A DNA stretch of 32,015 bases, from contig DAHVDN010000034.1 in the NCBI GenBank assembly GCA_027313505.1, positions 1-32,015 on the forward strand, read 5' to 3'. The notes under the pieces were generated by a model. That model made no database searches, was not told the origin of the DNA, and saw nothing but the letters and a program-made list of their open reading frames with translations. Every line of letters starts with the position of its first letter. The stretch's first letter is position 1. A program made the translations under genes and the position numbers. Below, one piece after another: positions 7,026 to 16,739 of the stretch. The DNA is from Candidatus Dormiibacterota bacterium (GTDB taxonomy: Bacteria > Chloroflexota > Dormibacteria > Aeolococcales > Bog-877).

Positions 7026-9668
7026 CTACGGTGCCGGCTCAAACCCCCGGCGGAACGGAGGAGGCGACTTAGGCCGGGGCGCACCACCAGACACTTCGTA
7101 CACTTTCATCACCTCGTCGCCGTAGTGGTTAATGACCTTCACGGCGAGCCGCCCGGTCCTCGGGATGTCGAACGGGCGGCTGACGGTCTGGTAGAGGCTC
7201 GCCCAAGCCTCCTCATCAATGTCGGCCTTGAGCGCGGCTCTCAGCGACTTGTAGGGGTCACCGGCGCCGGTGAAGTAGGCGTGGCGGACAAAGAAGCTGT
7301 TGCCATCATAAGCCGAGTCGATGAACCAGCAGGCGATGTCGGCCGTCGAGTGGGAGCGTACCTGGCCTGTCGTCGGGTCGTAGACGTCCAAGCCACGAAT
7401 TTCGACAACGACCTGTCCATCCTCTCTGCGGACGTCAATGTCTGGCTCGCCGAACACAGTGAAGAGGTTACCCGACCCCGTCTTCTTCAATAGATCGCTA
7501 CCCATCGAGAGATCGGGATTCATGTTTGCCTTCAGGATGGAGAGACTCCCGAGTTGTTTGAACTCGTTGGCGATATAGGCGTCGAAGGCGAACCCACATA
7601 CGATGAGGATGTCGAAGAAGCCAGCCGCCTCCTTGGCTGCGTCGCGTACGATGTCGGCGTCGACTGTGCCGTATTGCGGGCCGATGGTGACTGCGGCACG
7701 ACGCGGGCTGCCGTCCTCCAAGTACTCGCCAACTGCATGGATATGTTTACCGGGCCACGGCTCGAGACGGTCGAAGGTGAGTCGCTCCTTCCGGACCGTG
7801 TTCTGGACGCCGGCTGCACGAAGGTTGTCGATGATGGCTCCGACGAACGGCACGGTTCCCAGAGCCTCTTGCGTGGAGATCCCAGCCACTGCATGGCTGA
7901 ACTCCGCCGGTGTGGTGAGATGGGGAGAGAGGGACTCGACAGTAAATGGTCCGGTCACCCGAACGCCTGACTTGTTGACCTCAGGCTGGTCGTAGAGAAC
8001 CTCCTGAGGGGCGTGTCGTCGTATGGCTGCTTCGATCTCATGAGGACTCATCCCCTCGCGGATGTCGGGATTGGTTGCGATCGACTTCAGCGTGACGTGC
8101 GCCACGGTCTTGTACCGAAAGCCACGCCGAAGATCCCGCCCAGCAGCGTCCGCAAGCAGGTAGTCTGGATGACGAGCCGCAGTTAGCCGTTGCCGCGCCA
8201 CCGCCAATGCAACCCGGCTTGTATCAACTGTGATCCACCGACGACCCCACTGTTCACACACGCAGGCACTCGTTCCGCTCCCGCACGTCGGGTCAAGGAC
8301 TAGGTCGCCGGGGTCGGTCGTCATCAGTATGCATCGTTCCACCGCTTTCGGGCCCGTCTGCACCGCAAAGAGCTTCTCGGAGAATGTACCGATTATGGTG
8401 TCCTCCCAGACATCGGTAAAGGCCATCCACGGGAAGTCATCACTGTATCGCCGATATCCGAGACGACTGCCGGTAGTCGAGATACGACCCGCGATCGCGA
8501 GCCGCTGGACGCCATCGCGGGTCGTCTTCCAGTGCGTCCCTGGGCTCGGACTGTAAGTCTTTCCGCCGATCTCGATTGGTACGGACCCCAGTTCGCTCGC
8601 CCCGGAACTCGTGATATTATCAGCGCGAAATCGCCGAGAGCCCGGAGGCAGATCCACCGTCCCGGCGATCTCTTCACGCGTCAGGCGTCGGGTGCCCGTG
8701 CCCGGGACATCTACCCAGGTGTAAGTGCCACCCTCGGTTCTTTCACGAAGGGGCGTGAGCAGGGCTCGATACTTGACTCTCTTCCTATCGCTGGCATACC
8801 AAAGGAGAGTGTCGTGAGTCCGACTGAGAAGCTCCGTCGAAAAGCTCGCCGTCTTGGCGAAGGTAATCTGCGCGCAAAAGTTGCCGACCCCGAATACTTC
8901 ATCAAGAAGTGAGCGCACGAGGTGTACATTCTCGTCACCGATTTGCAAGAAGATGGATCCGCTTGGTGTTAGTAGCGAGTGCGCCAGGACCAATCTATCA
9001 CGCAGGTAGCTGAGATACGAGTGGATCCCCAGTTGCCAGGTGTCACGGAATGCCTTGACCTGTTCGGGTTGTCGGGTCGCGTCTTGCGCCTTACCATCTC
9101 CAACGTCCCGCTTGCGAGTCGACACCTGCCAGTTGGAGCCAAACCTGACCCCATACGGTGGATCCATGTAGATACATTGGACCTGGCCCTTGAGGCCCTC
9201 GCGTTCGGCGAGTGATGTCATGACCTCCAATGAATCACCGAGGATCATCCGGTTCGACCAATGCTGCCGATGTTGGTAGAAGTCGACGAGGTCGTCGAAT
9301 TCGATGCCGTTGAAGTCGCCGAACAGATCAGCCTGCGCTGGCGCTTCGCCCCGCTTCTGCTTCCTCAGGTCTTCAATGATCGCCTTGGGGTGGATCTTCT
9401 CCTGGATGTAGATGGGCGGCGCAATCACCTCGAGTGGCTGGCTGTCCTGTTCATCCTTCCCGCGCCAGACCAGCTGGGGGTCTCCGGCTCGGTTGCGCGG
9501 GTATAGAAGCTCGGACGGCCTCGAGTACATCACCTTCCTGGGCGCCCGATCTTCGTCCTTCATGAACGTCTCGAGTTCGGCCGTGGGGATGTTGGTCCGC
9601 TGATCATCCGCATGAACAAACGTCTCGACCGCCGTTGGGGCGCCCGCTGTCTTCTTTGTTCTAGCCAT
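7026..9668 (-). CDS. Type III-like adenine-specific DNA methyltransferase (Mod)
   Basis: An 880-residue protein. The catalytic motif IV DPPY lies at 169-172 (YMDPPYGVRFGSNW) and the AdoMet-binding motif I at 458-466 (LDPTCGSGT). This order, with a long insert between them as target-recognition region, defines the beta class of N6-adenine methyltransferases, typical of type III Mod subunits. Residues after 520 form a long C-terminal part with no motif I can name; it contains a possible restriction-fold-like stretch (EPDIDVRREDGQVVVEIRG) but no complete nuclease signature. The ATG overlaps the stop of the helicase gene by 8 bases, so the two are translationally coupled. It would protect host DNA by methylating the sequence recognised by the complex. 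The recognition sequence cannot be read from the protein. Confidence 0.9.
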   Translation of the reverse strand: MARTKKTAGAPTAVETFVHADDQRTNIPTAELETFMKDEDRAPRKVMYSRPSELLYPRNRAGDPQLVWRGKDEQDSQPLEVIAPPIYIQEKIHPKAIIEDLRKQKRGEAPAQADLFGDFNGIEFDDLVDFYQHRQHWSNRMILGDSLEVMTSLAEREGLKGQVQCIYMDPPYGVRFGSNWQVSTRKRDVGDGKAQDATRQPEQVKAFRDTWQLGIHSYLSYLRDRLVLAHSLLTPSGSIFLQIGDENVHLVRSLLDEVFGVGNFCAQITFAKTASFSTELLSRTHDTLLWYASDRKRVKYRALLTPLRERTEGGTYTWVDVPGTGTRRLTREEIAGTVDLPPGSRRFRADNITSSGASELGSVPIEIGGKTYSPSPGTHWKTTRDGVQRLAIAGRISTTGSRLGYRRYSDDFPWMAFTDVWEDTIIGTFSEKLFAVQTGPKAVERCILMTTDPGDLVLDPTCGSGTSACVCEQWGRRWITVDTSRVALAVARQRLTAARHPDYLLADAAGRDLRRGFRYKTVAHVTLKSIATNPDIREGMSPHEIEAAIRRHAPQEVLYDQPEVNKSGVRVTGPFTVESLSPHLTTPAEFSHAVAGISTQEALGTVPFVGAIIDNLRAAGVQNTVRKERLTFDRLEPWPGKHIHAVGEYLEDGSPRRAAVTIGPQYGTVDADIVRDAAKEAAGFFDILIVCGFAFDAYIANEFKQLGSLSILKANMNPDLSMGSDLLKKTGSGNLFTVFGEPDIDVRREDGQVVVEIRGLDVYDPTTGQVRSHSTADIACWFIDSAYDGNSFFVRHAYFTGAGDPYKSLRAALKADIDEEAWASLYQTVSRPFDIPRTGRLAVKVINHYGDEVMKVYEVSGGAPRPKSPPPFRRGFEPAP

Positions 9669-12600
9669 ACGGGCCTCCTAGCTTCTCGAGATGTGCCAAG
9701 AGCGCATAGTCGAACCCGCCAGCTGCGGAACTCTTGTCAAACTCGACGTGCTCCCAGTGTCCAAGTTCGCCCCAAGTGTTGACGGCGGGGACCCAGTACG
9801 TGTGCATCGTCTCGTCCTTCTCCCTCTTGCCAGCCCAGTCCTGACCTGTGATCTCGATCACGAGATGGATCTCCCGGCCGTCGGCGAGGGCGATCGTCGC
9901 GATGAAGTCTGGCATATACTGTCGCTTCGTGCCCTGGAACACGTAGGGAATACGCAAACCCAGACCATCCGCCCCAAGGTGCTCGTTCTTGACCCACCTG
10001 ATCACGTGGGGGCTGGCATCGAGTGCGTCGACCATCTGCGCTTCCCAGCCCCCTTTGGGCGGGAGTGCAGCGTACTCCACGTGGCTGTGCTTGGTCGAAA
10101 CTACCGTCCGCGCTGTCGTGAACTCAGTTCCCTCTGTGCTGCCGGTCTCGGGTCCGTCGGCGAACTCCGGCACGATCGCCTTCCTGACGACCCCCTGCCG
10201 CACGAACGAGTCGCGGATCTTCTGTGCCGCCTCCGAAATGTGCGCCCTGAGCAGCAGCATCTGTGGAATGGCACCCGGCTCCATTTCCAGCCTCTCTGAC
10301 ATCCAGCGCCGGCTGAGGGACAGCAGTTGGGGAAATAGCCACACTGGCGTGCCTTCCTGCTCCCAGACATGACTGGCCATCACCTTCTGCGCCAGGTGAA
10401 ATGCCACTGTCTGCTCGCGAACCTGGTGCCAATTCTTCTCGTGAATCTCGCCCTGACCCACGATCGGGTCGACCTCCACCTTAGTAGGAACCGCTGGCAG
10501 CTTCATCCACGATCGCTCGTCGAATTTGAATTCGAGGCGCTCCACCGGGATGTGGTATCGGTATCCGCTCACTCGTGGATACATGATCATGTACTGCCGT
10601 CGGCCGTCGAGCGCGCGGACGAGGTTTGTTGCCGTCGGGGGCTCCACAGCCGCCTGGACTTTACCAGTCGGGATAAATCGGAACGGCACCCCGTAAACGT
10701 CTGCGTACTGCGGCTCGAGTAGACCGTCCTCCTTGGCGACGTAGTTCGTCCGCCGCAAACCGCGGCCAATGACCTGCTCGCACAGCAGCTGGGAGCGCAA
10801 CGCCCGCACGCCGAGGATGTGGGTCACCGTGTTCGCGTCCCACCCCTCGGAGAGCATCGCTACGGAGACGACGCATCGGATTCGCTCGCCTAGCCTCCCG
10901 GGCTTGCCGACCGTATTCAGCGCCTCGCGAAGGAGATCCGAATCGCCCACGTCCTCACTCTGGTTTCCGGTTCGCCGCTCGTACTGAATCTTGAACTCGG
11001 CGATCTCGTCGGCAGCCAGCTTGCGAAACTCGTCCGTCAGCCCCTCGCCGGACTCCAGAGCGGCGCTATCGATGAGCAGCGTCCGCGGTTGGCGGAGGAA
11101 CCTGCCCTTCTCAACGTTGCTGAGGAGCGGAAGTGCTCCGTCGCGAAGCACGTCGGCGCCGCCAGGCTGTGATTGCCTCCAACCTGCGATCCAGTCGTAA
11201 ACAAGCTTCGAGACGAGCGTGTTGCTGCAGACAACGATGAACGTTGGATCGGACGGCATACCGGCCTTTTGCCACAGGCCAAGAGTCCGCTCGTAGCTCC
11301 CGTACAGGAGGTTGAGCGCCTGCTCGAGGTTCTGCGGGATCGTGAGATCCTCGCGCGCCTCCGACTTCGGGAGCTTTCCTTTTGGCAGGTCATCCCTCAC
11401 CGCCTCCCACAGTTTGAGGAAAACGGGGACAGCATCATTGATGCTGTCATCCGCCGTGGGCACCCGTGGTACCTTGACAATCCCTGACTCGATAGCGTCG
11501 ATCAATGCAAAGTCCGATACCACCCACGGGAACAGCTTTCCCTCGCCATACCCTGAGCCACTAAGGAAAAAGGGCGTGGCCGAGAGGTCGTAGATCGTCC
11601 TGATCCCAATCGCCTTCTCAAGCGCCTTGACGCCGGAGAACCATGTCTGGGCCGCGAGCCGTTCGCGTTTGGCCTCGTCCTTGTCGTCCCCCTTGAGTCG
11701 GGCTTCTTCTTCCTCCGCAGCGCCTTGCTTCGCGTTATAGCAATGATGCGCCTCATCATTGATGACGATGAGGCTACCTCTACCCCGCCGCCGTCCTACC
11801 AACGGCTCCAAGCCTCGGCAAACACGTCGCACCACTTCGTCCTCGCTCTCCCGATCGTCAGTTCCGAGGATCTGCCTCGTTAGCTTCGAGGCCCCCATCC
11901 GCGACCGCGGCACGAACTGGTGATAGTTGACAATCTCCACATTGGCCAGCAGCAGGTCCCGCATCATCTCTCGCGGAACGAGGTCCATGGTGCGGTAGTA
12001 GCAGTCCGGATACTCCGGTCGCAATACCTGAAGACGGTCGCGTACAGTTATCCCTGGAGTGATCAGTAAGAAGTTGGAGCAAAACCTCTCATCGCCGGGC
12101 CGAGCCGCGCGGTTGAGCGTCTGCCATGCGATCAGGTTCGCCATGACGAAGGTCTTGCCACCACCGGTTGCGATCTTCAGTGCCGTGCGCGGGAGTCCTT
12201 CGTTGTACTCCACGTTGGCGTTGTCCAAGAATTCTGCAGCTGACAGGTCCGTCGGTCGCCGATCTCTCCGCCGCAAGGTTGTGCTTGCCACCTCGGCGAG
12301 CCAGATCGCTGTCTCGATCGCCTCGATCTGGGCGAAGAACAACCGCTGATTCGGCTCGCGATCGGCGCGCTGCCAGTACTCGAGCAGCCGGGCCGTGGTA
12401 GTCGTCACACCCGAATAGCCGCTGCGGCGCCAGGCGCCGACCTCGAGGCGAATTGAGTTGACTAGCTGGTTGACTTCGCTCTTCAGCTGGATCTCCAGCT
12501 GAAGTTGCTCCGGCACGGTCTTGGTCTTGGGAGGCGCGACGGGAATGAAGAACTCGCTCTTCCGCCGCCCGGCAACCTTCTCGGTTGTCATCCCAGCTGA

Positions 12601-12675
12601 GTTGAACGCAAAATGCCACTGCGGTTCGACATACGGCGAGTTGATGACGGGGTTGAAGATGACAGCGTCAGCCAC
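9661..12675 (-). CDS. SF2 restriction helicase (Res subunit, BPTD_3080-like)
   Basis: A 1004-residue helicase of the kind paired with type III-like methyltransferases. Walker A ATGGGKT lies at 169-175, the DEAH box with following His at 307-311 (INDEAHHC), a motif III-like LSATPFF further on, and motif VI QVIGRGLRR. The opening words FNPVINSPYVEPQWHF are typical of this Res family. The C-terminus has a restriction-fold candidate, MPDFIA (D923) and HLVIEITG (E941), but the expected lysine two residues after the glutamate is a threonine. The GTG at 12675 was chosen because it overlaps the upstream stop by 8 bases, has AGGAG eight bases before it, and starts just ahead of the family's conserved opening. 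It is the middle gene of a three-gene operon. Confidence 0.87.
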   Translation of the reverse strand: MADAVIFNPVINSPYVEPQWHFAFNSAGMTTEKVAGRRKSEFFIPVAPPKTKTVPEQLQLEIQLKSEVNQLVNSIRLEVGAWRRSGYSGVTTTTARLLEYWQRADREPNQRLFFAQIEAIETAIWLAEVASTTLRRRDRRPTDLSAAEFLDNANVEYNEGLPRTALKIATGGGKTFVMANLIAWQTLNRAARPGDERFCSNFLLITPGITVRDRLQVLRPEYPDCYYRTMDLVPREMMRDLLLANVEIVNYHQFVPRSRMGASKLTRQILGTDDRESEDEVVRRVCRGLEPLVGRRRGRGSLIVINDEAHHCYNAKQGAAEEEEARLKGDDKDEAKRERLAAQTWFSGVKALEKAIGIRTIYDLSATPFFLSGSGYGEGKLFPWVVSDFALIDAIESGIVKVPRVPTADDSINDAVPVFLKLWEAVRDDLPKGKLPKSEAREDLTIPQNLEQALNLLYGSYERTLGLWQKAGMPSDPTFIVVCSNTLVSKLVYDWIAGWRQSQPGGADVLRDGALPLLSNVEKGRFLRQPRTLLIDSAALESGEGLTDEFRKLAADEIAEFKIQYERRTGNQSEDVGDSDLLREALNTVGKPGRLGERIRCVVSVAMLSEGWDANTVTHILGVRALRSQLLCEQVIGRGLRRTNYVAKEDGLLEPQYADVYGVPFRFIPTGKVQAAVEPPTATNLVRALDGRRQYMIMYPRVSGYRYHIPVERLEFKFDERSWMKLPAVPTKVEVDPIVGQGEIHEKNWHQVREQTVAFHLAQKVMASHVWEQEGTPVWLFPQLLSLSRRWMSERLEMEPGAIPQMLLLRAHISEAAQKIRDSFVRQGVVRKAIVPEFADGPETGSTEGTEFTTARTVVSTKHSHVEYAALPPKGGWEAQMVDALDASPHVIRWVKNEHLGADGLGLRIPYVFQGTKRQYMPDFIATIALADGREIHLVIEITGQDWAGKREKDETMHTYWVPAVNTWGELGHWEHVEFDKSSAAGGFDYALLAHLEKLGGPYG

Positions 12676-15412
12676 CAGCCTCGCTCCTGCAGATGGCCCG
12701 AAAATCGCACACCCCGCACGCAGCGTGACTCCACTCACTGAGCCGCGCCAGCTCATTCGTCCGGAGCGCATTCGCGGCTGCCCGGATCTCGCCCAGCGTC
12801 CGCTCCTCGAGCGCAGTGCTCACCTCCTCGCGCTTCACGCTACCCTCCTCGAGCGCGTGGATCTCGATGAGGTCGGCGGAGCGTCCGGTCAGTTCGCGGT
12901 AGCCCACCGTATAGATGTGAAGCTGGATCATGCTCACGTCTTCAGCTTGCGAGCGCTCGTTTGACTTGAAGTCGACAATGGCCGTCTCCTTGGTGTCGAG
13001 ATGGCGGATCAGGTCGACCCGGCCGTGGACGACGACCCCTCCGCCGAGGTCGAGCTCGATCGGTTGCTCCGCATACTCAAGTCGGTTCAAGTTGGTGCGA
13101 TTCTGTTCGAGATACTGCGTGACGGTCTTGATGCCCGCCCTGAGTAGCTGGTCTCGCAGTGCCGGGTAGGCGAACGGGACGTGGAGGTGACGTTCCATCA
13201 GCGCGGGAATTGCGGATACGTCAGGGATACGTCCCTCAAGGGACTCCTTGTGGATCTCGGCCAGCGCGTCGTGGAGGGACTTACCGTAGCCCAACGGCTC
13301 GTCGAGGGGCGCGTTAAAACCGTACACAAACCGCAGCTTGAACTGGTACGGGCACACGCGGAAGTACTTGAACTGGCTGAAGGTCAGGGCCACATTGACC
13401 ACACTTATCTTTGGTGTGGGCGGCAGCGGCGCCGGCAGCGGATGCTGTGGATCGCGTGTAAGAATGATGTTCGGACGCGACATCTCCGCGACGAAGTTGG
13501 ACGGCCTCGTGTAGCGATTGCCCTTGCCCGCGATGGGCGCGTAGGAGCAGTATAGGTACTTCTGAGAACGCGTCAGTCCCACGTAGAATACCCGCCGTTC
13601 ATCAGCCATCCCGCCACGGTATCGATCCGCTCCCGCGACTGCGGCCTTGGGCAGTATGTTCCACACTGATCGACCGCCTATACCAGCGGCCGGGAACCGA
13701 TTGCGCAATAGAGCAGGGACGAAGACCACCGGCCACTCCAGGCCCTTCGACTGGTGGATCGTCATGATCTGAACTGCGTCCGGGGTCGCTAAGGCGTCGT
13801 CCTGCGCTCCTTCTGGGTAGTAGTTCGGGGCGTTGTGGATAAGGAAGCCATAGAAGGTCTTGTGCTTTTCGGCCGGCTGGCTGTGAAAGTGGATACTCTC
13901 GAAGTCGGAGATGACCTGGCTGAACTTCCCCAGGTTGTAGTAGATGATCTCTCCGCCCTGGCTTGGAACTCGCTCCTCACGCAGGTTCAAGCGTTCGAGG
14001 AAGTCGAGGAAGGTCCGTTGGAGCGTGTATACAGCTCGCTTCCTCATCGGCGGCCATTCGCGCCGTTCGCGAACAAGAGCCAGTGCCGCGTCCCAATCGG
14101 CCGCACTGTACCCGACTTCGGCCGCCTGCCAGGCGCCCGCAAGCTCCCCCTCGGAAACCTCGTTAACCACGTATCCGAACAGGGCGACACAGGCCGCGAT
14201 CTCCGGTCTCTCGAATAGGTTGTTGAACCCAACTACGACGGCCGGGATCCCGGCCGCCTCAAGCGCCTCGAGAATAGGCCCAGCATTCGATCGGACTGAC
14301 CTGAGTAGCACGGCGAAGTCAGAGTACGCAAGTCCTCGAGGCTCTACCTGTGGTTCGTCCTTGAAAGGAGCTCCGACTAGGCGCCGGACCTTGGCCACGA
14401 TGGCAGCCGCCTCACTCCCGGGGGTGTCGAAGCTTTCGCAGAGAATGTCCCCGCGTGAGAAGATCTGGTGACTAGCGCTACGCATGTCCTTCACTAGCCG
14501 ATAGGGATCGTTGTGGGCGATTACCGCCCTGGCGACGTCGACGATCCCGCTCGAGCTGCGAAAGTTCTCGGTAATCTCGCGCTTAGTGACACTCGGGTAC
14601 CGGTTCTGGAATCCGAGAATGTTGCTGACATCCGCGCCGCGGAATGCGTAGAGCGCCTGATCATCATCCCCGACGACGCAGATGCTTGCGCCGAGTCCGT
14701 ATAACTCGCGAATGAGCCGCTCTTGCAATGGGTTGACGTCTTGGTACTCGTCCACGACGAGATACCGCACCTGCTCCGCAAGCTGTGAGCGTAGCACGTG
14801 ATCCTGGGCGACGCACTCTACGGCCTTAGCCATGATCCCGGTGTAGTCAAGGTAGTGCTTGTCCGCGAGTAGGTGCTCGTACATCCCGAGAGCGTCGAGC
14901 AGAGGCCGTCCGTGCAGCTGCTTCGCATCGACCAGACCCTCACGGAGGATATCCATCGCCTGGAGGAAATAGCCAGAGTCAATGTACCGACGCAGCCCAA
15001 GCAAGGAGAGTCCGGACTTCACCGAGTTGCGGTCGACGAGCAGCTTGGTCTGCACCTCCGTCAGCACCTGGTACTTGAAATACTCCGGGACTCGACGTTG
15101 CAGGAGATCGAGGCAGTAGCCGTGGATCGTGCCGACGTACATCTCCGCGAGCCCAGGGATGTTACCAAGCCGGGCTCGGATCCGCTTCGCGATCCGGTCT
15201 TTGAGGGCCGCTGCCGCCCGGTCCGTGAAAGTGAACGCCACGAAGTGGCGGGGCCGGATCCCGTCCGCCCACCGCTGCTCCAGGATGTAGGCAATGCGCT
15301 CCGCAATGACCTGTGTCTTGCCAGAGCCGGCGCAGGCGATGATCTGGAGATTGCCGTCGAGCGTTTCGATCGCCGCGATCTGGGCTGGAGTGTAGATTAG
15401 TGCTGGTTGCAT
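12668..15412 (-). CDS. UvrD/PcrA-like SF1 helicase with RecB/Cas4-like nuclease domain
   Basis: A 914-residue protein. Walker A AGSGKT is at 28-33, motif Ia AFTFTDRAA near 59-67, GTIHGYC near 94-100, and the DEYQD box at 221-225, followed by GDDDQALYAFRGA and VQIMTIHQSKGLEWPVVFVP, all hallmarks of UvrD helicases. The C-terminus is a PD-(D/E)XK exonuclease domain: GRVDL (D800), IVDFKS (D814, K816) and QLHIY (Q830). Cysteines 899, 902 and 908 with an earlier one in RVCPYQ make a likely 4Fe-4S cluster, as in AddB and Cas4. It is the first gene of the restriction operon and probably unwinds and degrades DNA that the Res-Mod pair has cut or stalled on. The ATG at 15412 leads directly into YTPAQIAAI, where homologues start; the longer frame adds unrelated residues. 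Confidence 0.9.
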   Translation of the reverse strand: MQPALIYTPAQIAAIETLDGNLQIIACAGSGKTQVIAERIAYILEQRWADGIRPRHFVAFTFTDRAAAALKDRIAKRIRARLGNIPGLAEMYVGTIHGYCLDLLQRRVPEYFKYQVLTEVQTKLLVDRNSVKSGLSLLGLRRYIDSGYFLQAMDILREGLVDAKQLHGRPLLDALGMYEHLLADKHYLDYTGIMAKAVECVAQDHVLRSQLAEQVRYLVVDEYQDVNPLQERLIRELYGLGASICVVGDDDQALYAFRGADVSNILGFQNRYPSVTKREITENFRSSSGIVDVARAVIAHNDPYRLVKDMRSASHQIFSRGDILCESFDTPGSEAAAIVAKVRRLVGAPFKDEPQVEPRGLAYSDFAVLLRSVRSNAGPILEALEAAGIPAVVVGFNNLFERPEIAACVALFGYVVNEVSEGELAGAWQAAEVGYSAADWDAALALVRERREWPPMRKRAVYTLQRTFLDFLERLNLREERVPSQGGEIIYYNLGKFSQVISDFESIHFHSQPAEKHKTFYGFLIHNAPNYYPEGAQDDALATPDAVQIMTIHQSKGLEWPVVFVPALLRNRFPAAGIGGRSVWNILPKAAVAGADRYRGGMADERRVFYVGLTRSQKYLYCSYAPIAGKGNRYTRPSNFVAEMSRPNIILTRDPQHPLPAPLPPTPKISVVNVALTFSQFKYFRVCPYQFKLRFVYGFNAPLDEPLGYGKSLHDALAEIHKESLEGRIPDVSAIPALMERHLHVPFAYPALRDQLLRAGIKTVTQYLEQNRTNLNRLEYAEQPIELDLGGGVVVHGRVDLIRHLDTKETAIVDFKSNERSQAEDVSMIQLHIYTVGYRELTGRSADLIEIHALEEGSVKREEVSTALEERTLGEIRAAANALRTNELARLSEWSHAACGVCDFRAICRSEAGG

Positions 15413-16130
15413 TGTGACCGCCCCCGGCTGGCCTGGCCCGGTGTCCGCAGTTCTGGCGGTCCCGTCAAACATTCGGAGACGCCTGAATCCGCCGCCGAAG
15501 AGTCAGTCGAGCGCGGAGCGCGGAGCGCGCGCAACGCTTGCTGGCCCGGCCGGTGGCTGGCCGATGGCGAAGAGCCTTCCGCGTCGATTCTGCCCAGGTG
15601 GTCATCGGAGGCGGGTCGCACGCGCTGCAAGAGTCGATTAGGTAGCCGCCCCCCTCCCAAGCCACAACCTTGATGATCGTCTCGCGACCACGGTGGCTGC
15701 CGTCGATAGTGCCCAACGTGAATGGCGACCCTAACTCTAGCTAAGGGACTCACGGTGATGTCCCCCGGTGCACGAATGTGTGCGCCAGCATACCAGGGTG
15801 GCTGCTGACAGGAAGGGGTTCAACAGGCTAGTGGGAATCGCCGTCCCGCTCCAGCAAGTCCAGCTCACGATCAGGCCCGATGTCCAGCGCGTGCGGAAAC
15901 GAGCAGTGCCTCTGGCGGTTGGCCTTCGCCACCGGCACTCGGAGATGGCGAAGACGAGTTCTTCCTTCTCTTGACCCACCTCAATTAGCCCCTGGCAATC
16001 GCCAGACTCAAGCGGACCCAACCCAAGGCGGGAGTGATGGCGGAAACGGGGACCACGTTGACCAACCCGGAGCCCCGGGATGTGTCCGGTACTGTTTGAA
16101 GCTGTCCCTTCCAAGATGCGGGAATCCAGG
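15413..16130. other. Intergenic stretch between restriction operon and ImmA gene
   Basis: About 720 bases with no gene I can support. Several frames are open on both strands, but all are rich in Arg, Ser and Pro, lack start signals and match nothing known. The promoter of the minus-strand restriction operon must lie in or near the part next to 15412, though I see no consensus pair there. Confidence 0.5.
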
Positions 16131-16739
16131 CTACAGCGGGAGACTCAGTTCGCCTGGAATGGGTGCTGGGCCGGAGCGCGGCGTCCCCTCCTGGTCGACG
16201 TGCATGAGCTTCAACCTCTCTAGGCGCACCCTCATGGCGGACACGCTGACTATGAAGCGGTCGGCTAGTTCATAGACGGGTGACCAGCCTTGCCATGGCG
16301 TCGTAGGAAGTAATGGTCGGAGTCGATCCTGGGGAATCAAGAGAGCCGCCGCGAAGATATCGGCTTGAATCTCGGGTTGCTCCCGAGATCCAGCTCGACA
16401 CCAGATGCGGTCCCCAACGAAGAGGCTGAGAGTTCCGGACCGGATGGCCTCGGCATGGATCTGCCAGTGGCCGATCTCGTGTGCCAGAGTGAACCGGCGC
16501 AACCGACCGCCGTTCGCCTCCAGCTCCTCGAAGTGCCGCTCATTAAGGATGACTCTCGCGGCCCTGGGCTCGAGTTGGGCAAGCAGCTTGTGTCCGACGG
16601 GATCCTCCACGGGTTCCCAGACCAGTCCGAGGTTGAGCTCGTCGAGGAGACGTTCGACGTCGAAGGCTGGCTCCAATCGGTGAGTGCGCCACAGGGCGGC
16701 GGCCGCACCCTCGATCGTGGCCTCGGGAAGGAAAGTCAT
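16131..16739 (-). CDS. ImmA/IrrE-family metallopeptidase
   Basis: A 202-residue zinc peptidase of the ImmA/IrrE (DUF955) family. The HEXXH motif is at 87-91 (TLAHEIGHW) and the third ligand is probably E123 in PEIQADIFAAALLIP, the family's second signature. The last third (LADRFIVSVSAMRVRLERLKL) is the small winged-helix-like region that follows in these proteins. ImmA-type proteins cleave a partner XRE repressor in response to a signal and so switch on the genes it represses. Here the start overlaps the end of just such an XRE gene by 4 bases (ATGA), so the two form one unit. They are divergent from the ubiquitin-like operon, which is the obvious candidate target. Confidence 0.9.
   Translation of the reverse strand: MTFLPEATIEGAAAALWRTHRLEPAFDVERLLDELNLGLVWEPVEDPVGHKLLAQLEPRAARVILNERHFEELEANGGRLRRFTLAHEIGHWQIHAEAIRSGTLSLFVGDRIWCRAGSREQPEIQADIFAAALLIPQDRLRPLLPTTPWQGWSPVYELADRFIVSVSAMRVRLERLKLMHVDQEGTPRSGPAPIPGELSLPL

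Noticed and set aside
12069-12619. Second minus-strand frame inside the Res helicase with words such as RNRWWQDLRHGEP
   Set aside because: It is the +1 reading of the Walker A region of the real gene, not another protein.
12676-12771. N-terminal extension of the Res helicase to 12771
   Set aside because: It overlaps the Fe-S cysteine end of the UvrD gene and family members begin just after the GTG at 12675.
15465-15716. Minus-strand frame beginning MGTIDGSHRGRETIIKV
   Set aside because: The first 40 residues look somewhat protein-like but the rest is arginine-rich, no ribosome binding site is seen and no family fits.
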